Source of the DNA: Alloalcanivorax mobilis | Lineage (GTDB): Bacteria > Pseudomonadota > Gammaproteobacteria > Pseudomonadales > Alcanivoracaceae | NCBI RefSeq assembly: GCF_002864685.1 | Contig: NZ_NMQZ01000008.1 | Location: forward strand, 18,781 to 82,780 | Reading direction: 5' to 3' | Length of the DNA stretch: 64,000 nt | Shown here: positions 26,861 through 34,675 of the stretch, in pieces | Layout of the letters: each line of letters starts with the position of its first letter | Numbering within the stretch: position 1 is the stretch's first letter | Translations under genes and position numbers: made by a program | The notes under the pieces: generated by a model | The model's input: only the letters and a program-made list of their open reading frames with translations | What the model was told of the DNA's origin: nothing | Databases searched by the model: none

Positions 26861-26944
26861 CTGTCTCTGGCAGAAGCCTGAACGGCGGGATAAATGACCA
26901 GCTCCCTGCCCCGCCGCTTTTCTCTCAAAAAAAGGAGTAGTCCC

Positions 26945-27496
26945 TTGAGCAACCCAAGCACCGCCAAAACCGTCAGCACCTACCTACGCCCGATTGATCG
27001 CGACGGCCTGCTCGGCTTCGCGGAGAAAGGCCGTAACAACCCCAACAGCCGGGGCACCAACAAGGTCCACACGGTTTGCGAAGGCCAATACCGCACCCTT
27101 AGCTATGTCGGCGAACACCAGCCGGTGGTGGTGGATGAGCCGCCGCACCTGTTCGGCCAGGACACCGCGCCAGCACCCGGGGAGATCGTGTTGTCCGCGT
27201 TGGGCGGCTGCCTGGCGGTGGGGATCACCGCGGTGGCCACCTGGAAAGAAGTGAAGTTGTCCCGCCTGGAGCTGTTTCTGGAGGGCGACATCGGCAACCC
27301 GGCCGCCTGGGGCGCCGGCGGCGCGCAGCGCATTCCCTCGCAAATGGGCTTCCAGGAAATCCGTGTGCGGGTGCTGCTGGAAGGCGACGCCAGCCGTGAG
27401 CAGCTCGACGACATCGTGCAGCAGGCCAACTACTTTTCGCCGGTGGCCAACACCATGCGCAACCCGATCAACTTCGAGATCGCGCTGGCCGATTGA
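26945..27496 (+). CDS. OsmC-family protein lacking the second cysteine
   Basis: A 183-residue OsmC/Ohr-fold protein, first gene of the rightward operon. I chose the TTG at 26945 because AAGGAG lies seven bases upstream; an ATG 51 bp earlier has no binding site. The first family motif is present (SALGGCLAVGITAVA, Cys89), but where peroxidatic OsmC proteins have a second Cys (xCPVxxT) this one has FSPVANT with Ser165. It is therefore unlikely to be a standard two-cysteine hydroperoxidase and may bind or transfer a small electrophile or sulfur species through a single Cys. That last point is inference from the context. Confidence 0.86.
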   Translation: MSNPSTAKTVSTYLRPIDRDGLLGFAEKGRNNPNSRGTNKVHTVCEGQYRTLSYVGEHQPVVVDEPPHLFGQDTAPAPGEIVLSALGGCLAVGITAVATWKEVKLSRLELFLEGDIGNPAAWGAGGAQRIPSQMGFQEIRVRVLLEGDASREQLDDIVQQANYFSPVANTMRNPINFEIALAD

Positions 27497-27505
27497 CACA
27501 CGCAC

Positions 27506-27532
27506 GCCGTGGCCGGCCGCGCCGGCCACGGC
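27506..27532 (+). other. Perfect intercistronic hairpin
   Basis: GCCGTGGCCGGC, a CGC loop and the exact complement GCCGGCCACGGC form a 12-bp stem in the 50-bp gap after the OsmC-like gene, immediately before the AAAGGGAG ribosome binding site of the next gene. There is no T-run, so it is more likely an mRNA-processing, stability or translation-control element than a terminator. Confidence 0.75.
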
Positions 27533-27546
27533 AAAGGGAGACGCCT

Positions 27547-28701
27547 ATGAACAGCGCGCAACCAATCGCCCCGGCCAGCGCCGATGCCGACGAGCAGTTC
27601 CTGGACACCGTCACCGGAATCGCCGATGGGCCGCTGGCGGGCCTTGCCAATCGCATCGACCAGGAAGGCTATTATCCACTGGATATCATGGCCCAACTTG
27701 GCCAGGCCGGTGCTCTCGGTGCCCATCTGGACGGCAACGGCCAGCGCTTTGATCTGGCCATCGCCGCCATGCAAAGAGTCAGCCGCCGCTGCGGCACCAC
27801 CGGTTTCCTGGTCTGGGCCCATCAGGTGTGTGGTCTTTACCTTGAACAGTCCGGAAACCCCGCGCTCAGTGGCGAGCGCCTTGCCGCGCACAGTCAGGGC
27901 CTGCGCTTCGGCGGCACCGCTTTGTCCAACCCGATGAAAGCGCTCTCCGGCATCGAGCGCATGGCATTGGTGGCCAACCCGGACGGCGATGGCTACCGGG
28001 TGAATGGTGTGCTGCCGTGGGTCAGCCATATTGGCGCCGGCCAGTATTGCGGCGCGCTGGCCGCGGTGCGCGATGCCCAGGGCAACGATCTCGGCGAGAT
28101 CATGTTCCTGCTCGACTGCGACGACCAGGTGGAGCTGCGCCAATGCCCCGCCTTCGCCGGCATGGAGGGCAGCTCCACCTGGGGCATCCGCCTCAACGAT
28201 TATCCGGTGACGCCGGAGCGGATCATCGCCAGCCCGGCGCGGCCCTTTATCGCGCGGATTCGCGGCGGTTTTATTCTGCTGCAGGTGGGCATGGCCCTGG
28301 GAGTCGCCGAAGGCGCCCTGGAATCGATGATCGACGTGGAAGGCCAGCTTGGCCACGTCAATCAGTTCCTCGACGACCGCCCGGCGCAGTTGCAAGCAGA
28401 GCTGGCCGACATGATGCAACGTCTGGCCACCCTGGCGCGCACCCCCTACGACACCTCCCGGGATTATCTGCTCGATGTGCTTGATCTGCGCGCCCAGGGC
28501 GCGGAGTTCGCCCTGCGCGCCGCGCAATCGGCGATGCTGCATCAGGGCGCGCGCGGCTATGTGCTTTCCGCCGCCGCCCAGCGACGCCTGCGCGAAGCCC
28601 AATTCGTCGGCATCGTCACCCCCGCCATCAAGCACCTGCGTTGGGAAATGGATCAGTTGTCCCGCGAACAGTGGCCGCAACCTCGGGAGGGGGCGCAATG
28701 A
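27547..28701 (+). CDS. Acyl-CoA dehydrogenase-fold flavoenzyme (possible monooxygenase)
   Basis: A 384-residue protein of the acyl-CoA dehydrogenase superfamily: an N-terminal helical domain, a middle strand domain with the FAD-contacting [19 protein letters not shown] region (about residues 147-165) and a C-terminal four-helix domain. The middle part reads like ACAD-fold enzymes that are not beta-oxidation enzymes, a group that includes flavin-dependent monooxygenases such as DszC and SfnB. The catalytic Glu of true dehydrogenases could not be located. Start ATG follows AAAGGGAG. The stop overlaps the next ATG (ATGA), coupling it to a rubredoxin-reductase fusion that could deliver electrons, and cynS follows. 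I infer an oxidation that feeds cyanate to cyanase; the substrate is unknown. Confidence 0.85.
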   Translation: MNSAQPIAPASADADEQFLDTVTGIADGPLAGLANRIDQEGYYPLDIMAQLGQAGALGAHLDGNGQRFDLAIAAMQRVSRRCGTTGFLVWAHQVCGLYLEQSGNPALSGERLAAHSQGLRFGGTALSNPMKALSGIERMALVANPDGDGYRVNGVLPWVSHIGAGQYCGALAAVRDAQGNDLGEIMFLLDCDDQVELRQCPAFAGMEGSSTWGIRLNDYPVTPERIIASPARPFIARIRGGFILLQVGMALGVAEGALESMIDVEGQLGHVNQFLDDRPAQLQAELADMMQRLATLARTPYDTSRDYLLDVLDLRAQGAEFALRAAQSAMLHQGARGYVLSAAAQRRLREAQFVGIVTPAIKHLRWEMDQLSREQWPQPREGAQ

Positions 28702-30065
28702 GCGAACAGCAGCGCGCCTGGCGCCAGTACATTTGCCTGGCTTGCGGCCTGATCTACGACGAGGAGCAAGGCGACCCGGACGGCGGCCTGCCGCCGGGCA
28801 CCCGCTTTGAAGACATCCCCGACGATTGGGAATGCCCGCTGTGCGGTGTCGGCAAAAGTGACTTCGAACTCTACGAGCCGCCGGCGGCGGCCGCCGCACC
28901 GCCGCCGGCCCCGGCCAGCGCGCCCAGCCGCGACGGCATCGTTATCGTGGGCGCCGGCATCGCCGGCTGGAGTGTCGCCCAGGCAGTGCGAGCCCTGGAT
29001 CGCGAGATTCCGATTACCCTGGTGACCGCCTGCCAGGGCGACGTCTACCACAAGCCGGAGCTGTCGGTGGCGATCAGCCGCGATCTGGCCAGCGAACAGC
29101 TGGCCCGGGAAAGTGGTGCCGACGCCGCCCGGCGCCTGGGTGTGCGGCTGCTGAGCGACACCTTCGCCGTGGGCCTGTCGCCGGCTCTGCGGCAACTGCG
29201 CACCACCCGCGGCACCCTGAATTACCGCGCCCTGGTGCTGGCCCACGGGGCCCGCCCGGCTCTGCCGGCGGTGCTGCCCGCCAGCCTCTGCTGGCGCATC
29301 AATCATCTGCACGGTTTCGCCGGGCTGCGCGCCGCGCTGCACGGCGCCACGCGTCGAGTGGCGGTGATCGGCGCCGGCATGATCGGCTGCGAACTGGCCG
29401 AGGATCTGGCCCAGGCCGGGCACAGCGTGACCCTGGTGGATCGCCAGCAGGCACCGCTGGAAAGCCTGCTACCCGCGCCGGCCACCAAACGGCTGGCCCG
29501 CCACCTTGCCGATCTTGGTGTCACCTTCATGGGCGGCGTGGAGATCACCGCCCTGTCCGCTGACGCCAACGGCAAACGCATCGACACCCGCTGCGGCCAG
29601 CACCTGGAAGTGGACGAAGTAGTCGCCGCCACCGGGCTGATCACCGAATCCCGGCTCGCCCGCCAGGCCGGCCTGGCGTTCGAGCGCGGCATCATCGTCA
29701 ACGCCCGTACCCTGGCCACCAGCGCCGAACACGTTTATGCCCTGGGCGATTGCATCAGCCTGGAAGGCGCCCCGTGCCGTTTTATCGAACCGATTGCCCG
29801 CCAGGCGGAAGCCATCGCCCACGCCATGCTCGGCATCGAGCACCCCGGCTACGGCCACCGGACACCGGTGGTGCGCCTGAAGACCCGGCGCCTGCCGATC
29901 GTGCTGCGCGGCGAACACAGCCCCGACCAACCCTGGAGCGTGGTCACCGACGACCCCGATTATCTGTTGATGGAGCAGCGCCGTGACGGCCGCGCCATCT
30001 CAACCCTGAGCGTGGGTCAGCCGCGCACCGCACCGCCTTCAACCACCCTGGAGATGCAACCATGA
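28698..30065 (+). CDS. Rubredoxin fused to FAD/NAD(P)H-dependent rubredoxin reductase
   Basis: A 455-residue two-domain electron-transfer protein. Residues 10-55 are rubredoxin, with Cys13, Cys16, Cys46 and Cys49 placed as two CxxC knuckles for one iron. After an Ala/Pro linker (about 62-78), an FAD-dependent pyridine-nucleotide reductase begins with [15 protein letters not shown] (about 81-95) and has the second nucleotide-binding motif [17 protein letters not shown] (about residue 222). The fusion lets electrons pass from NAD(P)H to iron within one chain. No alkane hydroxylase is nearby, so the acceptor is probably the adjacent flavoenzyme. ATGA overlaps bind it to both neighbours. Confidence 0.93.
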   Translation: MSEQQRAWRQYICLACGLIYDEEQGDPDGGLPPGTRFEDIPDDWECPLCGVGKSDFELYEPPAAAAAPPPAPASAPSRDGIVIVGAGIAGWSVAQAVRALDREIPITLVTACQGDVYHKPELSVAISRDLASEQLARESGADAARRLGVRLLSDTFAVGLSPALRQLRTTRGTLNYRALVLAHGARPALPAVLPASLCWRINHLHGFAGLRAALHGATRRVAVIGAGMIGCELAEDLAQAGHSVTLVDRQQAPLESLLPAPATKRLARHLADLGVTFMGGVEITALSADANGKRIDTRCGQHLEVDEVVAATGLITESRLARQAGLAFERGIIVNARTLATSAEHVYALGDCISLEGAPCRFIEPIARQAEAIAHAMLGIEHPGYGHRTPVVRLKTRRLPIVLRGEHSPDQPWSVVTDDPDYLLMEQRRDGRAISTLSVGQPRTAPPSTTLEMQP

Positions 30066-30511
30066 TTGCCAACCGTACCGATGTCACCGAGATGATCCTT
30101 GCCGCCAAGGTGTCCAAGGGCCTGACCTGGTCTTCCGTGGCCGACGCCGTCGGCCAGAGCAAGGAGTGGACCACCGCCGCCTGCCTGGGGCAGATGGCGC
30201 TCAGCAAACAGCAGTCACAAACCGTCGGCGAGTTGTTCGGACTCTCCGACGAAGCGGTCGCCTGGCTGCAGATCGTGCCGCACAAAGCCGGCGATTCCGA
30301 CACCCAGCACAAGGACCCGCTGATCTACCGGCTCTACGAAGTGGTGCACGTTTACGGCGGCGCCATCAAGGAACTGATCCATGAGGAATTTGGCGATGGC
30401 ATCATGAGCGCCATCGACTTCGACCTGGACATTCAGCGCCAGCCGGACCCGAAAGGCGATCGGGTGAAGGTTCTGATGACCGGGAAATTCCTGCCCTACA
30501 AACAGTATTGA
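30062..30511 (+). CDS. cynS: Cyanate hydratase (cyanase)
   Basis: Converts cyanate and bicarbonate to ammonia and two CO2. The 149-residue protein aligns by eye with E. coli CynS with a constant offset of six: the catalytic residues fall at Arg90 (PLIYRLYE), Glu93 and Ser116 ([10 protein letters not shown]), so the active site is intact. The ATG overlaps the stop of the rubredoxin-reductase gene, making it the last cistron of a four-gene operon driven by a sigma-54 promoter. The clustering with an ABC importer and a sigma-54 activator is like the cyn genes of P. pseudoalcaligenes; the oxidative genes are the unusual part. Confidence 0.97.
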   Translation: MIANRTDVTEMILAAKVSKGLTWSSVADAVGQSKEWTTAACLGQMALSKQQSQTVGELFGLSDEAVAWLQIVPHKAGDSDTQHKDPLIYRLYEVVHVYGGAIKELIHEEFGDGIMSAIDFDLDIQRQPDPKGDRVKVLMTGKFLPYKQY

Positions 30512-30514
30512 GGG

Positions 30515-30666
30515 AAGGCTGGACGCTAGACGCTGGACGCCAGACGCTTAACCCGCTGCTGGAAGGTTTGGTGTGTTTTCTGCCAGGGCGTTACAGAAAA
30601 CACTCCGCAGCCTTCGGAGCCAAGGTTGAGCGTCCAACGTCTAGCGTCCAGCATCCAGCGTCCGCC
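30515..30666. repeat. Inverted heptad repeat (GGACGCT/AGCGTCC arms)
   Basis: Left arm 30515-30552 has about five 7-bp units of the CTGGACG/CTAGACG type; right arm 30626-30666 has the complementary AGCGTCC/AACGTCT series, with a 70-bp loop between. The pair lies between cynS and the porin gene and could form a long hairpin. The same unit family occurs at 32121-32159. Confidence 0.8.
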
Positions 30667-30718
30667 GACCACCGCGATGGCCGGCCCTCTCCGGTCATCG
30701 CCCCTTGGGGATTTTGCT

Positions 30719-31957
30719 ATGCGCTTTGTTACGCCCATTATGCTGGGCGCGGCCCTTGCCGTGCCGTTCGCGGCCCAGGCCGCGCCTTCGAACACGCTTG
30801 CTTCGGCATTCAGCGACGGCACGCCGATTCTTGATCTGCGCTATCGCTACGAATTCGTCGACCAGGACAACCGTCTCGACAACGCCCACGCCCAAACCCT
30901 GCGCACCCGTGTCGGTTTCGCCACCGCGCCGCTGTACGGGTTTTCCGCCATTGTTGAAGCGGACAACGTGACCCGCCTCGGCGCCGAGCGCTACAACGAC
31001 AGCCGCAACGGCAAAAGTGATTACGCCCTGGTGCCGGACCCGGACGGCACCGCCATCAACCAGGCCCTGCTGCGTTATCAGGGTGAATACGCCAACGTGA
31101 CCGTGGGCCGGCAACGGTTCGGCCTGGACAACCAGCGCTACATTGGTGGCGCCGCCTGGCGGCAGAACGAGCAGACCTTCGACGCCGCCAGCCTGGTGCT
31201 CAACCCCAGCGACCGACTGACTCTTACCTACGCCTACATTGATCAGGTCAGCACCGTCTTCGGCCCGGACGGCCATAACGGACACCCCAACAACGCCGCC
31301 ACCATCGACAGCGACAGCCACCTGATCAACCTGGCCTATGCGTTCTCCGCCGCCCTCAAGGCGACCTTGTACTACTACCATTTCGATTTGCAGGATCTGG
31401 CGCTCAGCCCCACCGCGCCTTATCAGACCCAGTCCACCAACAACGCTGGGATACGTCTGACCGGCACTTACCATGATCTGATCTACAGCCTGGAATACGC
31501 CAACCAGAAAGACGCCGCTGGCAACCCCTGGCGTCTGGACAGCGATTACTATCTGGCCGAGCTGGGATATCAACACACCACCTGGATGGTGAAAGCCGGC
31601 TATGAAGTGCTCGGTGGCGGCAACGGCCCCAACGGCGCTTTCCAGACGCCGTTGGGCACCAAGCATCTTTACCAGGGCTGGGCGGATCAGTTTCTGGTGA
31701 CCCCGGCGGACGGCATCAAGGACGCCTACCTGGGCGGCACACTGGCGTTGCTGGGCGGCAAACTACAAGGCTGGTACCACGACTTCCGCGCCGAACAGGG
31801 CGGCGATCGCTACGGGCGCGAAATCAACCTCGCCTACGGCCATCCGATCCCCGGCGTCAAAGGCCTGATGGCAACGGTGAAGGCAGCCCGCTACCGCGAA
31901 GAGGGTTTCTCGGTGGACACCGACAAAGCCTGGGTACAGCTTCAATACAGCTATTGA
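30719..31957 (+). CDS. Outer-membrane porin (about 16-18 strand barrel)
   Basis: A 412-residue exported protein. The start at 30719 gives a signal peptide MRFVTPIMLGAALAVPFAAQAA. The mature part alternates strands rich in Tyr, Asp and Asn (for example LRYRYEFVDQDN and VTVGRQRFGLDNQRY) and ends in QLQYSY with a terminal aromatic, the classic barrel-assembly signal. It resembles OprD- or AlgE-like porins of this clade but the subfamily is uncertain. It follows cynS on the same strand across a heptad hairpin, so it may provide outer-membrane passage for the substrate of the ABC importer, or be unrelated. Confidence 0.82.
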   Translation: MRFVTPIMLGAALAVPFAAQAAPSNTLASAFSDGTPILDLRYRYEFVDQDNRLDNAHAQTLRTRVGFATAPLYGFSAIVEADNVTRLGAERYNDSRNGKSDYALVPDPDGTAINQALLRYQGEYANVTVGRQRFGLDNQRYIGGAAWRQNEQTFDAASLVLNPSDRLTLTYAYIDQVSTVFGPDGHNGHPNNAATIDSDSHLINLAYAFSAALKATLYYYHFDLQDLALSPTAPYQTQSTNNAGIRLTGTYHDLIYSLEYANQKDAAGNPWRLDSDYYLAELGYQHTTWMVKAGYEVLGGGNGPNGAFQTPLGTKHLYQGWADQFLVTPADGIKDAYLGGTLALLGGKLQGWYHDFRAEQGGDRYGREINLAYGHPIPGVKGLMATVKAARYREEGFSVDTDKAWVQLQYSY

Positions 31958-32029
31958 GTGGATCGTCTCGTACCTTGATCTCGTGGCCCGTCGCCACGGC
32001 GATGGCCGACAACCGAGGGCCACGATAGC

Positions 32030-32062
32030 GGATGCCTGAAGCCGGTCTATTCAGGCAGCCTG
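32030..32062. other. Hairpin between porin and DUF454 gene
   Basis: TGCCTGAA and TTCAGGCA form an 8-bp stem around a nine-base loop at about 32034-32059 between these convergent genes. A larger dyad, GTGGCCC with GGGCCAC, lies just to the left (about 31983-32025). Neither has a proper T-run, so termination is possible but not shown. Confidence 0.5.
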
Positions 32063-32120
32063 AGGTCACGAAAACGGCAATTGCGAGGCCGCAAAGCCGG
32101 CCGCGTGGGGTTTTGATTCC

Positions 32121-32159
32121 AGCGTCCGGCGTCTAGCGCCTAACGTCCAGCGTCCGCCG
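32121..32159. repeat. Heptad repeat (AGCGTCC family) extending into a coding end
   Basis: Five degenerate 7-bp units: AGCGTCC, GGCGTCT, AGCGCCT, AACGTCC, AGCGTCC. The last 27 bases are also the 3' end of the DUF454 gene, where they encode the C-terminal residues RRTLDVRR and the stop codon, so the array has supplied a protein end. Confidence 0.75.
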
Positions 32160-32531
32160 AACGCCCGGCCCCGGCGGCTCCGGGCGCCGCCATAACCATA
32201 CCAACACCGCCACCATGATCGCTGGGATCAACAGCTTCGCCCAAAGCAGCAGGGAAGACAGCGCCATCAATAGTGCGCTGACCGCCATGGTCACGGTGGC
32301 CAGCCACTTGGCGTGGCGCGGCACCGCGCCGTGTTCGCGCCACTGGCGGATCGGTGGGCCGAAGCGCGGGTGCGCCAACAGCCAGCGCTCCAGCGCCGGC
32401 CAGCCCTTGCCGGCCGCCCAGGCCGCCAGCAACAGGAATTCCACCGTCGGCAGGCCGGGCAACACCACGCCCACCATGCCGGTGGCCAGTGCCAGCACCG
32501 CCAGCAGGCGCCACAACAACAGCCGCATCAT
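32133..32531 (-). CDS. DUF454 (YbaN-like) inner-membrane protein
   Basis: A 132-residue protein with the DUF454 pattern: a first membrane helix containing GMVGVVLPGLPTVEFLLLAAW, then the signature HPRFGPPIRQWREHGAVPRHAKW (cut: PRFGPPIRQW is the core) and two further hydrophobic segments. Function unknown. Its ATG overlaps the stop of the heme oxygenase gene (ATGA); this pairing with heme oxygenase at the end of a has locus suggests a role in heme or iron handling. The last eight residues are encoded by heptad repeat DNA. Confidence 0.87.
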   Translation of the reverse strand: MMRLLLWRLLAVLALATGMVGVVLPGLPTVEFLLLAAWAAGKGWPALERWLLAHPRFGPPIRQWREHGAVPRHAKWLATVTMAVSALLMALSSLLLWAKLLIPAIMVAVLVWLWRRPEPPGPGVRRTLDVRR

Positions 32532-33151
32532 GTCTCGGCGACATCTCCCATCAGTTGCTCCACGGCGGCGCGCACCAACGCGAACGCCGCCACCGCCCCG
32601 GCCACCGCCTGATCGATCTCGGCGGCGTTCAGGTCCAGCTCGTCCAATTGCGCCTTGAAACGCTTCCAGTGCAGGCCGCGCCCGTCCGGATGGCCGGCCA
32701 GATGGCGGGCACCGAATTCGGCACTGAGTTGCAGTTCCTGCTGCGCGCGTTTAAACAGAAACGCCGCTCCCAGGTTAGAGCCTTCGTTGGTGTACAGCCA
32801 GCCCACCGCGGCCACGCCCTCGCCGATCACCGCCGCTTCGCCGGCGGCCCGGTCGGCGGCGATGTCCGCCTCGCTGACGCCCAGATCGCGGCAGTCCTGT
32901 TCGATCAGGTCGAGCCGGCTGCGCTCCAGCAGCCCCTGAAAGCGCGCTTGCAAGGTGGCGTCTTCATAGAGCAGCGCGGTGGCGGTCTGAAAGCGCAACT
33001 GCACGCGCAAAAAGCGCACGTAGTGCTGGCGATCAAGAAACGGCGCCAGGCCGCTGATGCGGCTGTCCAGGCTGTCGTGAATGGCATGGGTTTGCTGCTT
33101 GAGGCGGGCGGACAGCGGGGCGTCCACGGCGGAATCGGCAATCACGTTCAT
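32528..33151 (-). CDS. hemO: Heme oxygenase (HemO/PigA/BphO family)
   Basis: Opens heme to biliverdin, CO and iron in the cytoplasm. The 207-residue protein starts at the ATG at 33151, preceded by AAGGA. The proximal heme ligand is probably His25 in THAIHDSLD, and the distal-helix motif GWLYTNEGSNLGAAFLFK (about residues 118-135) is the strongest family mark, matching Pseudomonas PigA/HemO. It follows the hasDEF exporter on the same strand, so uptake and release of heme iron are encoded together. Which biliverdin isomer it forms cannot be told from sequence. Confidence 0.92.
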   Translation of the reverse strand: MNVIADSAVDAPLSARLKQQTHAIHDSLDSRISGLAPFLDRQHYVRFLRVQLRFQTATALLYEDATLQARFQGLLERSRLDLIEQDCRDLGVSEADIAADRAAGEAAVIGEGVAAVGWLYTNEGSNLGAAFLFKRAQQELQLSAEFGARHLAGHPDGRGLHWKRFKAQLDELDLNAAEIDQAVAGAVAAFALVRAAVEQLMGDVAET

Positions 33152-33198
33152 CGGTGTTCCTTGCACATTGGTTGACCGGCGCTGGGCCGGACGATCTG

Positions 33199-33239
33199 TT
33201 CACAAAGGTCCGCTCACAAAGACCGGTTCATAAAAGACC
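33199..33239. repeat. Three 14-bp-spaced direct repeats upstream of heme oxygenase
   Basis: TTCACAAAGGTC (33199), CTCACAAAGACC (33213) and TTCATAAAAGACC (33227) repeat with a 14-bp period in the 102-bp gap between hasF and hemO. They could be binding sites or another intergenic repeat family; no Fur-like box was seen in this gap. Confidence 0.55.
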
Positions 33240-33253
33240 AGCGAGGAAGAGGG

Positions 33254-34675
33254 TTACCTCACCCTTTTTTTGCTGCTGTTTTCCGTTATGACGGTTGAAG
33301 AGCGCGCTGGGACAGCGCCGGGCGATGCCTGCAGGGCGGCGCTGATCTCGCGCAGCCGCGCCATCGTTAGCACACCGGCCTCGCGGTGCAGGCCCAGCCA
33401 GGCGTTGAGATAGTGATAGCGCACCTCGGCCAGATCACGGCGCGCCTGGTGCGCCTGGCGTTGCGCTTCGAGCAGATCCTGGTTGTTGCGCTCACCGCCT
33501 TCCAGGCTGCGGCGGGTGGCGGTGACCAGTTGATCGGCGCTGTCCACCGCCCGGGCCAGCGCTTGCAATCGTTGACGGTCGCCCTGGCACTCGCGCCAGC
33601 GCTGCTCCACCGCCGCCAGAATCGCTTCGCGCTGCTCGCGCAGTCGGTATTCGCTGGCGGCACGACGGGCCACCGCCTGGCGGCGCGCGGCGCTGACGCC
33701 GCCGCCGTCATAGAGCGGTACGCGCACCTGCACGCCGATGCTGTCGGTGTCGTAGTGCTGGCCGTAGGTGTTCTCGCTGTCCGAATCGGTTTGCCGGCTG
33801 CTGGCGTACAGGCTGATGCGCGGGAAATGCCCGGCGCGCTGGCGTTCCACCTCACCTTCGGCGAGGCGCAGTTCGCCCCGTTGCACGCCCAGCGCCGGGC
33901 TGTGCGCCAACGCCTGCTCGAACCAGTCGGCCAGCGTCATCGGCGGCAGCGGCGGCGGCCGGGCGGGGCCGCGCTCGGGCAACGCCGCCAACGCCGGCGA
34001 CAGCCCGGTGAGGGTATTCAGGCGCCGCCGCGCCAGCGCCAGCTCCTGCTCGGCACGAATCCGTTCGGCCTCGGCCAGCGCCAGCCGCGAGCCGGTTTCC
34101 AGGCGCTCGGTGACGGTCCCCTCCCCGGCCCCGACCAGGGCCTGGTTGCGTTGCCGCAAGGCAACCAGCACCGCCACCTGTTGCTCGGCCAGGCGCCACT
34201 GATCGCGGGCCAGCAACAGCCCGGTGTAAGCCTCCAGGGTGTCGGTGGCAAGCGTCTGCAACCGCAGCTCGAATTCCAGCTCGGCGCGCGCCGCGCGGTC
34301 ATTGCCGATGCGGCGCGCCACCCAGGCGCCGTAGTCGAACAGCGGCTGCTCCAGGCGCAGCGCGGCACTGTAGCTGCGGTAGTCGCGCTGTTCGGTGACC
34401 GGCCCGAACAACGAATCCTGTTCCACCTCCGACCAGTTGTTCGCCCAGCCATAGGTGTAGGCCAGGCTGGGCAGCAGGTTGGCCCGCCCCAGCGCCTTGA
34501 ACTCCTGGCCGGCGACCCGCTCCTGGATCGCCGCCTGGAAACCGGCGTCGTGGCGCAGGGCGGCGTCGAACGCCTGCTCCAGGGTCAGGGCAGCGGCCCA
34601 TGGGCTCAGCGCCACCAGCAGCGCCAATAACAGCAGTGCCGGCGCCCGCCGGCGCTCAACCAGGGCCACGCTCAT
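33254..34675 (-). CDS. hasF: TolC-family outer-membrane channel of type I secretion
   Basis: A 473-residue protein with a signal peptide (hydrophobic stretch ALLLLALLVALSPWAAA near the start) and the TolC/PrtF repeat pattern: two related halves with long coiled-coil helices rich in Ala, Gln, Glu and Arg. It supplies the outer-membrane duct for the exporter encoded by the two genes upstream, with which it overlaps by ATGA. Its C-terminal extension is Lys/Arg-rich. In this locus its cargo is expected to be HasA. Confidence 0.9.
   Translation of the reverse strand: MSVALVERRRAPALLLLALLVALSPWAAALTLEQAFDAALRHDAGFQAAIQERVAGQEFKALGRANLLPSLAYTYGWANNWSEVEQDSLFGPVTEQRDYRSYSAALRLEQPLFDYGAWVARRIGNDRAARAELEFELRLQTLATDTLEAYTGLLLARDQWRLAEQQVAVLVALRQRNQALVGAGEGTVTERLETGSRLALAEAERIRAEQELALARRRLNTLTGLSPALAALPERGPARPPPLPPMTLADWFEQALAHSPALGVQRGELRLAEGEVERQRAGHFPRISLYASSRQTDSDSENTYGQHYDTDSIGVQVRVPLYDGGGVSAARRQAVARRAASEYRLREQREAILAAVEQRWRECQGDRQRLQALARAVDSADQLVTATRRSLEGGERNNQDLLEAQRQAHQARRDLAEVRYHYLNAWLGLHREAGVLTMARLREISAALQASPGAVPARSSTVITENSSKKRVR

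Larger units (their letters stand above)
26257..26944. other. Divergent regulatory region of the cyanate-linked locus
   Basis: This 688-bp gene-free stretch holds, from left to right, a leftward sigma-54 promoter (26309-26323), an AT-rich tract (about 26325-26420), a palindromic candidate activator site (26501-26527), an exact palindrome GCTTTATATAAAGC (26605-26618), a second candidate activator site (26681-26709), a strongly AT-rich tract (26770-26832) suited to DNA bending, and a rightward sigma-54 promoter (26845-26860). Both arms therefore show the sigma-54 layout of remote site, bend and -24/-12 element. No frame in it looks like a gene. Confidence 0.82.

Noticed and set aside
26894..26944. 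Extending the OsmC-like gene to the ATG at 26894.
   Set aside because: No ribosome binding site there, and the extra 17 residues are basic and unlike the family; the TTG at 26945 has AAGGAG seven bases upstream.
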